Shown one piece after another: positions 16,772 to 25,302 of a stretch of 64,000 nt of DNA. The position numbers were made by a program, and so were the translations under genes. The notes under the pieces are model-generated. The model ran no database searches. It had not been told where the DNA came from and saw only the letters and a list, made by a program, of their open reading frames with translations. Source of the stretch: Streptomyces sp. NBC_01446 (lineage in GTDB: Bacteria > Actinomycetota > Actinomycetes > Streptomycetales > Streptomycetaceae); contig NZ_JAPEPO010000002.1 of the NCBI RefSeq assembly GCF_026340095.1, forward strand, positions 434,001 to 498,000. The letters run 5' to 3'. How positions within the stretch are numbered: the stretch's first letter is position 1; each line of letters opens with the position of its first letter.

Positions 16772-18465
16772 GTGGCGGTGTGCGACGCGGATGAGGTATT
16801 CGAGCCGCTGCAGGCGGACGATCCGTCGGTGGTGGCCGGTTACCGGCTGGCCGCGCGGCTGGGCGCAGGCGGCATGGGACGGGTCTACCTGTCACACACG
16901 CAGGGCGGCCGGCCCGTGGCGATCAAGGTCGTCCGGCCTGAACTGGCCGACGACCCCACCTTCCGGCGGCGTTTCCGCCGGGAGATGGAGGCCGCCCGGC
17001 GGGTCAGGGGCGCGTACACCGCGGAGCTGATCGACGGCGACGCAGACGGCGCACCGCCCTGGCTGGCCACACTGTATGTAAACGGCCCCTCGCTGGCGGA
17101 AACTGTCGGCCGGGGCGGGGCGCTGCCGGTGCCCGCCGTGCTGTGGCTGATGGCCGGAGTCGCCGAGGCTCTCCAGGCCATCCACGGCGCGGGGATCGTG
17201 CACCGTGACCTGAAGCCGTCGAACGTCCTGCTCGCGTCCGACGGACCGCGCGTGATCGACTTCGGCATCTCGCTGGCCGCGGGCGTCAGTTCGTACACCG
17301 CCACGGGGTCCACCATCGGCACACCCCAGTTCATGGCTCCCGAGCAGGCGTCCGGGGGCGAGGTCACGGCGGCGACCGACGTGTTCGCGCTCGGCCAGAC
17401 CGCGGCGTTGGGGCGCTCGGTGAGCCGCTGTACGGGGATGGTCCCGCGGTCACCGTGCTGTACCGGATCGTGCACTCCGAGCCCGATCTGTCGCTGCTGC
17501 CGGCTCGGCTCCGTCCGCTGATCGCCCGCTGCCTGGCCGCCGATCCAGCGGAACGAGCCACCCTCGCGGAGGTCGTGGAGTGGTGCCGGCAGCAACTGGG
17601 CGAGGACGCCGACGCGGGCGCGGGACCGACCGTCTGGCGAGAGGTCATGGGGCCGGAGGTGACGGTGCCGCCGCCGGTGCCCGATCCCACGCCGGTACAC
17701 ACGCTCCCGCTGGCCGCTGCGGAGCCGTGGCAGGCGCACGACCCATGGGCGGCGCCGACGGACTCGGGCACGGCCCTGTCACGAAGACGCGGGTCCAGAC
17801 TGGTGGTGGGCGTGGCCGTGACGGCGGCCGTGCTGGTCCTCTCGGTTCTGGCGTGGACGGTCATGGACGCGACGGGCGTGTTCCGCGACCGGGGAGATAC
17901 GGGATCGGATCGTACGGGCACTTCAGCGGGGGCCGATCCGGGGACCTCGGCAAGCGCGCCGGCCTCGTCGTCGGTCTCACCCAAGGCAGCGGGGAAGACG
18001 TCGGGGCCAGACGGCAGCGGAGCCGACGAGAAAACGGCCCAGACGGGGGGCACGGCGGGCGACACCCCCACCACGGCCGGGCCGGTGCGGGGCGAACCCC
18101 ACTCCGGGCAGTGGCTGGACGCGAAGAACTCACTGAGCTTCAAGGAACCCTTCCAGCGCAAGGACCGCAGGGGTGACATCCGTTTCACCTGCGCGAAGGA
18201 GGTCGGCTGCGCGCTGGAGAGCGACACCAGCGTGTTCACCATGGTCTTCGGCGAACCGGGCGCGGACCTCGACGAGTGTCGCAGCCTCACCAAGAGCCAG
18301 ACGCACCATCGCCTCCCGCTCGCCGCGGCCGCGTCAGGCACTGAGATCTGCGTCCGGCACGGCAACGGAGACATCGCGCTGCTCGTGATCCAGACGAAGT
18401 CGACCGCGATGCCGAACATCGCGTTCGTGTCCGCGGACATGACGGTGTGGCGGCAGGCAGGCTAG
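16772..18465 (+). pseudogene. Membrane Ser/Thr protein kinase, frameshifted
   Basis: The first frame encodes a Hanks-type kinase: GAGGMGRVYLS (P-loop), VAIKVV lysine, HRDLKPSNVLL catalytic loop, VIDFGIS, and a GTPQFMAPEQASGG activation segment. Near 17400 the frame is lost (ALGQTAALGRSV). The expected continuation GEPLYGDGPAVTVLYRIVHS is found in another frame and runs through the kinase C-lobe, a transmembrane segment (VVGVAVTAAVLVLSVLAWTV), a Ser/Thr/Gly-rich linker and an extracellular domain ending at 18465. The original protein would be ~560 residues, with a cytosolic kinase and an external sensor. As read, the kinase stops at 17521; a sequencing error is possible because everything else is intact. 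Confidence 0.75.
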
Positions 18466-19244
18466 GTGTAGGGGCGCGTGCCTCGGTCTGCAGGTGGAAG
18501 CGCGCGGGTGGGGCGAGTCTGTCCGGTGAACGGCCCGCCGGCGAGGAAACGTACGAGGTCGTCGCGGACGAGCACGGGCTCCTCGTCCTCAACACGCTGG
18601 AGCGGCTGTCGCGTGCTGGACGAGCACATCGTGGCCGTGCACGACAACGGATTCATTCCGGAGGGCAGCCCTGTGGAGGGCTGGGAGGAGAGCACCGGTC
18701 ACTCCGGCCTGATCCCCACCTCGCCGACCCTCGTCGGCGAGGACAGGCAAGTGGGCGCATCCGCCCTGCCCCGACCGGACGGGGCAGGGCCGGCCAGAAC
18801 GGATCAGGCGGAAGCGGTGTCAGCCGTATAGGTTGGCACGATCCGCGTTCAGGGCCGCGCTGAACTCCTGGAGAAGCTGATTACCGAGCCGGAGTCCCTC
18901 GGGCTCGTCGGCCGTGGATTCAGCCTGCGGCTCCTGGCCCAGGAACCCCTCGACGGCCTATCCGCAGACCAGCGGCCCGCCGTGCCGGACGCGATGGGCG
19001 CGCCCTCCAGCGAAGCGATCCGGGCCACCGGAGACCACCGCTACCTGCCCTCTCGGGTTCCGGTGCCTCGTGCGCTGACTTGCCTTGCCGGTCGAGCGGC
19101 AGGCCACCACTCGCCCCGGACGGCCCACTCGGCCGGCCCACACGGACCGTCTGCCACCGGGCGCGCGGCTCGGTGTGGGCCAAGCATGGAGGCAGCAGCC
19201 TCCGCCAGCCGGCGGTGGGGGTCCAGGGGTATGAGGTGTGAGCG
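18466..19244. other. Non-coding or decayed region
   Basis: No intact gene. A short frame around 18620-18745 (VHDNGFIPEGSPVEGWEEST) resembles the C-terminal region of some sulfatases, but the rest of the gene is absent. Other frames are Arg/Pro-rich and not convincing. Confidence 0.35.
18764..18789. terminator. Strong GC hairpin
   Basis: CCCTGCCCCG (18764-18773) pairs perfectly with CGGGGCAGGG (18780-18789) around a six-base loop. It is a good factor-independent-like terminator for the actinobacterial style, without a T tract. It lies about 300 bases after the kinase reading frame ends. Confidence 0.5.
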
Positions 19245-19560
19245 GTGACTTCGACATCTCGCGGAGTGGCCATTCTCGACGTCGGTGACTCCGTTGCGAA
19301 CTGGTCGGCCCACGAGCAGCCGAAGGTTCCTGAAGGGGCGCCGAACGTCGCGTACATCGGGTTGGACGACGTCGGGTCGGCGCTGTGAGCTGCTACGTCG
19401 GACGGGTCGAGACGCCGAATATCGACTACCCCGGCGCTGCCCCTGGGTCTTCACCGGCGGCACGCTGCGCCGTGTGGGGGCCCACGGCAGCGGCGAACCG
19501 TACCCCGGCCTCGAAGCCGAGGACGAGGCCCTACTCGCTCGCGAACAGAGGTACGGCGCG
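19245..19560 (+). pseudogene. Arylsulfatase remnant, N- and C-terminal pieces joined
   Basis: The first piece, from about 19247, reads DVGDSVANWSAHEQPKVPEG then APNVAYIGLDDVGSAL, the start of an arylsulfatase. A stop follows, with a frame change to SCYVGRVETPNID. A second piece in a further frame (WVFTGGTLRRVGAHGSGEPY, LEAEDEALLARE) matches the sulfatase C-terminus. The Cys/Ser-x-Pro-Ser-Arg sulfatase active-site signature and the bulk of the ~750-residue enzyme are deleted. Confidence 0.55.
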
Positions 19561-19704
19561 GGACGGCAGGCGGCACGATCCGAAACATCCCCTGCGGGGC
19601 CGCACCGCATCCGGGCTGCCGAACTCGAAGCTGGGGTGCCGCGCCGCGCCGGCGCACGGAGGGGACCGACCCGCGGACAGTGCTGCCGACACGAACAGGT
19701 GAGG

Positions 19705-21954
19705 ATGCCGATGCCCGCTCACGATGAGCCTCTCCTGACTGTGGATGCTCACGGCCAGGTCGTGGGGTGGAGCGTCGCAGCGGAACACCTCTTCGGCCGT
19801 ACGGCGGCCCACGTCCTGGGCACCAGTGTGTTCGAGGTCGTCGGCTCCCTTGCCCGCGGGCGGGCGTGGCGCATCGTGCCGCTGGTGCGGGAGCCCCGCG
19901 AACGGACCTGGGGTGTGTGGCAGTACGAGGACAAGGCCGAGGGCAGCGCAGGAGGCGGGGATGAGGACCTGTTGGGTCTGGGAGAGGCGATCCTGGACGC
20001 CGTGTTCACCCAGGCAGATGTCGGTCTGCACTTCCTCGACCCGCAGCTGCGGGTCGTGCGGGTCAACCCATCGGCCATCGGCATGCGCGGCATCTCCCTG
20101 GAGAACGTCATCGGTCTGCCGGCCATGGAGGCATACGCCTCCCTAGGCATGCGGATCGACGAAAGCATGCTCCGTGAGGTCCTCGTCTCGGGCCGGCCGG
20201 CCCGAGATGTCCTGCTGCGGAGCCGGCCACCCGCCGACCCGGACCGTGAGCACGTCTTTTCGGTCTCCGTCTATCGCGTGCGCAACGCGGCGGGCCGCAC
20301 CCTCGGACTGGTGGCGACGACGGTGGACGTGACCGCGCGAGAGCGCGCCCAGGCCCGCCTCCGGCTCCTGCACAGGGCCCGCGAAATGATCGGGCGCACC
20401 CTTGACGTGGAGCGCACGGCCCGCGAGCTGGTCGACGTCACGGTGCCGGCCTTCGCCGACAGTGCCGTGGTGGCACTCACCGACGCCGTCCTGCAGGGCA
20501 AGGCGCCTGAACTCGCGGCTCTCGACGGCGAGATGCTGCTGCGCTGTGCTGCGGCGGGCAGTACTCGCGCCGACCACCCGCCACCACCGACGGGTTCGAC
20601 TCTGCTGCCCGCGCTGTTCGGCCCGAAGCTGCCGTTGTCGGTCACCACCCTGCCGGCAGAGGGCGCTCACCCCGGCAGCGCCCCCTACGGGCCGCGGCTT
20701 GTGGCGCCGCTGTCGGCACGGGGCCAGATCTTCGGGGCGGTCGCCTTCGAGCGCCGGCGCGGCGGTGAGCCGTTCACTCCCGGGGACGTGGACCTGGCGA
20801 AGAGCATCACCACGCGCACCGCGAGCAGTCTGGAGAACGCGCTGCGCTTCACCCGCGAGCACATCGTCATGACCTCGCTGCAAAGCTGGCCCATCGGACA
20901 GGAACGGCAGACCCAGCGGGCCGCCGAGATCGCCCAGCGCTGCCGCCCGGGCGGCAGCGGTGCCGGATCGTGGTTCGACGCTCTGCCCCTGCCCGGCGCC
21001 CGCGTCGCGCTGGTGGTGGGACAGGTCGAGCGTCCGGGCCTGAGCGCGGTCGCCACCATGAGCCGCCTGCGGACCGCGGTCCAGGCCCTGACCACCCTGG
21101 ACCTCGACCCGCACGAACTCTTGGCCCGGCTGCATTCCACCGTCCTGCGCCTCGCCCGCGAGCAGAAGAGCCTGCAGGGAAGCATCGACGAACCCACCGT
21201 GCACTGCACCATCGCCATCCACGACCCCGTCAGCGGGCGCCTCGACGCCGCACGGGCCGGCCGCTCACTGTTCGCGATCGTCCGCCCGGACGGCACCATG
21301 GACGCCGCCCCCCTGCCTATGGGGCCACTCCTGGGAGGGGACGGCCCTCCGTTCGCCTGCACCAGCCTCGTCCTGCCTGAGGGAAGCACGGTCTGCCTCG
21401 CCTCTCCCGCGGCCACCCGCGAGCAAGGCCCCACGCGCCGCAGCCTGGCCGCCGCCCTCGCGCATCCGGATCACGGACCGCAACAGATGGCAGACGACGT
21501 CCAACACCTCCTGGCCCCGGACCGCGTCCTGCTCGTCGCACGCACCCGGCACCTGCCCCCGGACGAGGTTGCCCAGTGGAATGTACCGCCCGAACTCCAG
21601 TCCGCCGGACCGGCCCGGGAGCAGACACAGACACGCCTTCAGGAATGGGGACTCGACATCGCCTCGTCCACCGCCGAACTGGTCGTCAGCGAACTGGTCA
21701 CCAACGCCATCCGCTACGGCGCTCCCCCGATCACCCTCCGCCTGATCCGAGGGGAGACAACTCTGACGTGCGAAATTGACGACGCCGCGCTCGCCGCCCC
21801 CCACCCCCGCCACGCCAAGGCGACGGACGAAGGCGGACGCGGACTGCACATCTGCGCGACACTCGCCGAAAGCTGGGGAGTTCGCTACCGCGAGGACGGC
21901 AAGACGGTCTGGGCCGAACTCGACTCGCGAACCACCGGACCGGATGCCGGATGA
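19705..21954 (+). CDS. PAS-GAF-PP2C(SpoIIE)-HATPase regulatory protein
   Basis: A 749-residue cytosolic multidomain protein. Two PAS domains come first (~10-60; ~90-215 with AVFTQADVGLHFLDPQLRVV). A GAF domain follows (~235-385, ending RLVAPLSARGQIFGAVAFER), then a SpoIIE/PP2C-type domain (~405-610) and a C-terminal RsbW-like ATPase (~640-740: ELVVSELVTNAIRYGAPPIT, DEGGRGLHICATLAESWG). Such proteins set partner-switch stress or sporulation signalling. The phosphatase motifs are altered: the usual GGDWYD is GAGSWFD, GDVxGHG is GQVERPG, and the YTDGLxE Asp is gone, so metal binding is probably lost. The ATPase N and G2 boxes are intact. ATG 19705 and 19711 are equivalent start choices. Confidence 0.85.
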   Translation: MPMPAHDEPLLTVDAHGQVVGWSVAAEHLFGRTAAHVLGTSVFEVVGSLARGRAWRIVPLVREPRERTWGVWQYEDKAEGSAGGGDEDLLGLGEAILDAVFTQADVGLHFLDPQLRVVRVNPSAIGMRGISLENVIGLPAMEAYASLGMRIDESMLREVLVSGRPARDVLLRSRPPADPDREHVFSVSVYRVRNAAGRTLGLVATTVDVTARERAQARLRLLHRAREMIGRTLDVERTARELVDVTVPAFADSAVVALTDAVLQGKAPELAALDGEMLLRCAAAGSTRADHPPPPTGSTLLPALFGPKLPLSVTTLPAEGAHPGSAPYGPRLVAPLSARGQIFGAVAFERRRGGEPFTPGDVDLAKSITTRTASSLENALRFTREHIVMTSLQSWPIGQERQTQRAAEIAQRCRPGGSGAGSWFDALPLPGARVALVVGQVERPGLSAVATMSRLRTAVQALTTLDLDPHELLARLHSTVLRLAREQKSLQGSIDEPTVHCTIAIHDPVSGRLDAARAGRSLFAIVRPDGTMDAAPLPMGPLLGGDGPPFACTSLVLPEGSTVCLASPAATREQGPTRRSLAAALAHPDHGPQQMADDVQHLLAPDRVLLVARTRHLPPDEVAQWNVPPELQSAGPAREQTQTRLQEWGLDIASSTAELVVSELVTNAIRYGAPPITLRLIRGETTLTCEIDDAALAAPHPRHAKATDEGGRGLHICATLAESWGVRYREDGKTVWAELDSRTTGPDAG

Positions 21955-22069
21955 GCCACGCGCAGCCAGTCAGCACCCACACGAAGAACGCACGGCAGAA
22001 CCCACCACGCCGAAGCGTCCTCCGTCGTGACCGACTCCTCTCAATTCACGTTCGTCATCGGCTGGGTGA

Positions 22070-22942
22070 CTACTGCCAGACGCGGATGTAGTCCACGTAC
22101 ATGGTGGAGGTGTAGTCCAGGGGGGCGTCCGCAATGTTGCCCTGGGCGTACGGGATGACCTCGTGGGACGCGATGGGAAACTCTCGGACCTGGCTGATCA
22201 GATTGGGGTCGGTGATGGTGCGGACCACCGTGCCGTCGTAACTGAACGTCATCCGAGTGGATGTCCAGTCCAGGGTGACGGTGTGGTACCAGGTGGTGTC
22301 GTGCAGGCCGGGGGCGCTGACGTTGGTGCTGGATTGGTGGTGGTCGGCGCCGTATCCGTCCCAGTGGACGGTGACGCCGTACTGGTTGGCGGTGCTGAAG
22401 GTCTCCATGATGTCGATCTCGGCGCCATCCCGCGCTGTGCCGTCCACCGCGCCGCCGGGGGTCACCCCGTTGCTGGCCTGCAGCCACGCGGCGGCCAAGT
22501 GCCCCTGAGTCGGGGGGATATGGATGCTGTACTCGATGGTGCCGAACGTGAAGTCGAACTGGCCCTGGCTGTCGATGCGGCCGCCGCCGTAGGTACCGTC
22601 GCCGACGTTGCTGATGTCGATGGCGAGCGCACTGTTCGTCACCCGGACGTTGGACGCCTTGTACCAGTAGTCACCGCGGTCGACGTCGAGGATGTTCCAC
22701 TTGTTGGTGTCCACGCTGGTGCCGGTGAACTCGTCGCTGAAGACGAGTGTGGACGCGGCGCGTGTTGCCAAGGGCCCGACATGTGGTTGCGCGTCGTGCG
22801 GGGTCGCCGGGTCGACGAGTGCTGGACGGGCGCTTGCGACGGCAGGGCCCGCGTAGGCAAGGGGCCCCGGCAGTGCGGCGACGGCCCCGGCCGCGCCCAC
22901 GGTACGGAAGAGGCTGCGGCGTGACATCCCGTTGTCGTGCAT
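22070..22942 (-). CDS. Glycoside hydrolase family 16 enzyme, exported
   Basis: A 290-residue secreted endoglucanase-type enzyme of GH16 (beta-1,3-glucanase, agarase and related). A Tat-type signal MSRRSLFRTVGAAGAVAAL ends in an alanine-rich cleavage region. The concanavalin-like fold follows from LVFSDEFTGTSVDTNKW. The GH16 signature ExDxxE is present as EIDIME, with Glu175 (nucleophile), Asp177 and Glu180 (acid/base). It ends with the typical MYVDYIRVWQ strand. The start ATG 22942 follows AGGAGG; a second Met lies five codons in. It is third in the leftward carbohydrate gene set. Confidence 0.9.
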   Translation of the reverse strand: MHDNGMSRRSLFRTVGAAGAVAALPGPLAYAGPAVASARPALVDPATPHDAQPHVGPLATRAASTLVFSDEFTGTSVDTNKWNILDVDRGDYWYKASNVRVTNSALAIDISNVGDGTYGGGRIDSQGQFDFTFGTIEYSIHIPPTQGHLAAAWLQASNGVTPGGAVDGTARDGAEIDIMETFSTANQYGVTVHWDGYGADHHQSSTNVSAPGLHDTTWYHTVTLDWTSTRMTFSYDGTVVRTITDPNLISQVREFPIASHEVIPYAQGNIADAPLDYTSTMYVDYIRVWQ

Positions 22943-23022
22943 GCTGTCCTCCTGGTTTCGGCTCTGGACCCTGCGCACACACGGTGTGCGATCTCTGTGA
23001 TTAGTCGACGCCGATGAGGCGG

Positions 23023-25302
23023 TCACGACAGCACGGCCGTGGCGCTGCCGGCGTGCGTGGTCACCGTCACGCGCACCGGGTCGGTGCCTGAGGGCGGTTC
23101 CGCGTTGAGCACGCCGTTGGAAAGGACGGTGATCCTGGCGGCGGGTACGCCGTCGAAGTCGACCTGGATGCCGGGGCCGTAGCCGTGGCCTGCCGCCAGG
23201 ACATCGCCGCCGTCCGTCGTCTTGTGGGCGTAGCCGATGCCGGGCGCCGACGAGGTCGTCAGTTGCTGCCACCGGCCGGTCAGCCCGGCCCGTGCGACGG
23301 TGTCGGCGGGCAGATCGGCGGCGTCCGGTGTGCTGGGGATGGCCCGGTTGCCTTCGATGCGGGTGTCCACGGGCACGGGCGGTGAGCAGTGGAACTCGCC
23401 GGTCAGGCCGGACTGGACGTTGCCGACGTAGTCGAGATGGCCGGTGGTCTGGCAGCCGCCCTGTGCCTGCTTGGCGCCCCACTCCAGGTTTCCGGTCCAG
23501 TTCAGCCACTGCGCCCCGGCGTCGTCGTACCAGGTGAAGTTGACGTTGCCCTGGTCGTAGGCGACGTTGCCCGCCACGGTCAGGCCGTGCGCGACGCTCG
23601 CTGCCCGGTCCACCGAACCGTCGGCGGCCTTGATGGTCTGGCCCTGATGCCCCTCGACATACACCGCGCCGCCGTCCTTGAGGACCTGCATGTAACGGTG
23701 GACCAGATTGTGGCTGATGGTGTTGTCGCTGTTGATGTTGGTGGTGTTCTCGGGGTGTGCGGCGTTGTCGACGTGGCCCTGGACGACTCCTGCGGAGATG
23801 CCGGTGTACGGCAGGTCGCGCAGTTCGTTGTGGGTGACCAGGGTGTGCTGGGTGAAGAAGAGCGTGATGCCGGCCGCACTCGGGTAGTCGGCGCCGGCGT
23901 GGTGGATGAGGTTGTTCGCCAGGGTGTTGCCCGAGTTGATCTCACGGTCGTCGGCGCCGACGTCGGAGGGGTTCGGGTCGGTGGTGCTGCCGAGGATGAT
24001 GCCGTTCCCGGAGATGTCGGCGAAGGTGTTGCCTTCGACGGTGTTGTCGCGGCTGCCGTGTTCGATGACGAGTCCGGCCGCGCCGAGGTGGGTGAAGGTG
24101 TTGCCGCGCAGGACGATGTCGTGCGCGGCGGTGAACTCTACGTTGCCGGGTTGCCGGGTGAGCGCGCCGAACGGGCAGGTGCCGGGTGGCGTGCCGAAGG
24201 TGCAGGTGCCCTGCGGCCGGTCGGGGTTGTCCCCGGTCAGTCGCAAGTTGTCCTGTACGTCGGCGAATCCGGCGGGGCTGCTCGGCTCCAGCCAGGTGGC
24301 GTACGCGAAGTCGAGGCCGGAGAAGGTGAGGTTGCGCACCGGTGCGTCGATCGTGCCGGCCCCCTTCACCAGGGTGCTGAGGCCGGGCACTTCCACGTCG
24401 AGGGAGTGGATGTCGGCACCGGCGGCGGGGATGTAGTCGAGGACGCCGCGCTCCTGGTCCACGTACCATTGCCCGGAATGCAGGAAGGGGTAGGCGTTCT
24501 CGATGCGGGTCGGCGCCGTGCCCGCCTTCATGGACGGCAGAGAGCCCGATGCCTGGGTGAACGTCGGCCGTTTCGTGACGTTGCCCCAACAGGGCTGCTG
24601 CATCAGCAAAGTTGGGATCTGCGCCGACTCGACGCGGCAGCGCGACTGGGTCCAGGGGCCGTTGCCGCCGGTGTAGACGAACTCGACCCTGCGCAGTGCG
24701 TCCGCGCCGACGGTGGCGAGAAGGTCCTGTCCCCAGTTGGCGGGTGTGGTGGTGTAGCCACCGGTCGCCGCCGCGAACGACAGGTTCAGTTCGGCCGGCG
24801 TCGTCTGGGAGATGGGCGCGCGCTTGCCGTCGACGTACACCTGGCGGGTGTCGAGTCCCTTGGGCAGCGGTGCCTCCCAGATGTTCTTGTCCTTGTCGCG
24901 CAGCGTCCAGTCCGTGACCTTGAGCGCGCCGCTGAGTACCGGGTGAGCACCGTGGGCCGCCGTCCATGTGACCCGGTGGGCGCCTCGGCCGGAGTCCTCG
25001 GGCCCGAATTCCAGGGGTTTGTCGAGGCGGTATGTCCCGTCGGCGAGTTCCACCACGATGTCGCGTGCCCCACCCGACGGGAGCAGATGCCGCACCCGGT
25101 CCTTCGCGCCTTCCACCGAACAGGGGCGCCCGGTGGAGCATGCGCTGCCCCCGCCGTCGGGTGCCGCGTGCAGTACGACGGCGGGCGGTTCACCGGCTGT
25201 CGCGGCGCCCGCGGGAAGCAGGACGCCCGCGAGGACCGTGGCGACGGCCAGGGGTACAACGGCCCTTGCTCGTCTCAGACTTGGCATGGCGCGGTGACGC
25301 AT
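23023..25302 (-). CDS. Exported right-handed parallel beta-helix protein
   Basis: A 759-residue secreted protein. A Sec-type signal (RRARAVVPLAVATVLAGVLL, then LPAGAATA) is followed by a conserved N-terminal module and a long run of beta-helix (PbH1) coils between ~330 and ~610, for example NTFTHLGAAGLVIEHGSRDN and NTFADISGNGIILG. These folds are found in polysaccharide lyases, GH28-like and related hydrolases. The C-terminal ~90 residues form an IPT/carbohydrate-binding-like beta domain. Substrate is unknown. The ATG overlaps the stop of the hexosaminidase gene (TGATG), with no separate ribosome site, implying translational coupling. Confidence 0.8.
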   Translation of the reverse strand: MRHRAMPSLRRARAVVPLAVATVLAGVLLPAGAATAGEPPAVVLHAAPDGGGSACSTGRPCSVEGAKDRVRHLLPSGGARDIVVELADGTYRLDKPLEFGPEDSGRGAHRVTWTAAHGAHPVLSGALKVTDWTLRDKDKNIWEAPLPKGLDTRQVYVDGKRAPISQTTPAELNLSFAAATGGYTTTPANWGQDLLATVGADALRRVEFVYTGGNGPWTQSRCRVESAQIPTLLMQQPCWGNVTKRPTFTQASGSLPSMKAGTAPTRIENAYPFLHSGQWYVDQERGVLDYIPAAGADIHSLDVEVPGLSTLVKGAGTIDAPVRNLTFSGLDFAYATWLEPSSPAGFADVQDNLRLTGDNPDRPQGTCTFGTPPGTCPFGALTRQPGNVEFTAAHDIVLRGNTFTHLGAAGLVIEHGSRDNTVEGNTFADISGNGIILGSTTDPNPSDVGADDREINSGNTLANNLIHHAGADYPSAAGITLFFTQHTLVTHNELRDLPYTGISAGVVQGHVDNAAHPENTTNINSDNTISHNLVHRYMQVLKDGGAVYVEGHQGQTIKAADGSVDRAASVAHGLTVAGNVAYDQGNVNFTWYDDAGAQWLNWTGNLEWGAKQAQGGCQTTGHLDYVGNVQSGLTGEFHCSPPVPVDTRIEGNRAIPSTPDAADLPADTVARAGLTGRWQQLTTSSAPGIGYAHKTTDGGDVLAAGHGYGPGIQVDFDGVPAARITVLSNGVLNAEPPSGTDPVRVTVTTHAGSATAVLS

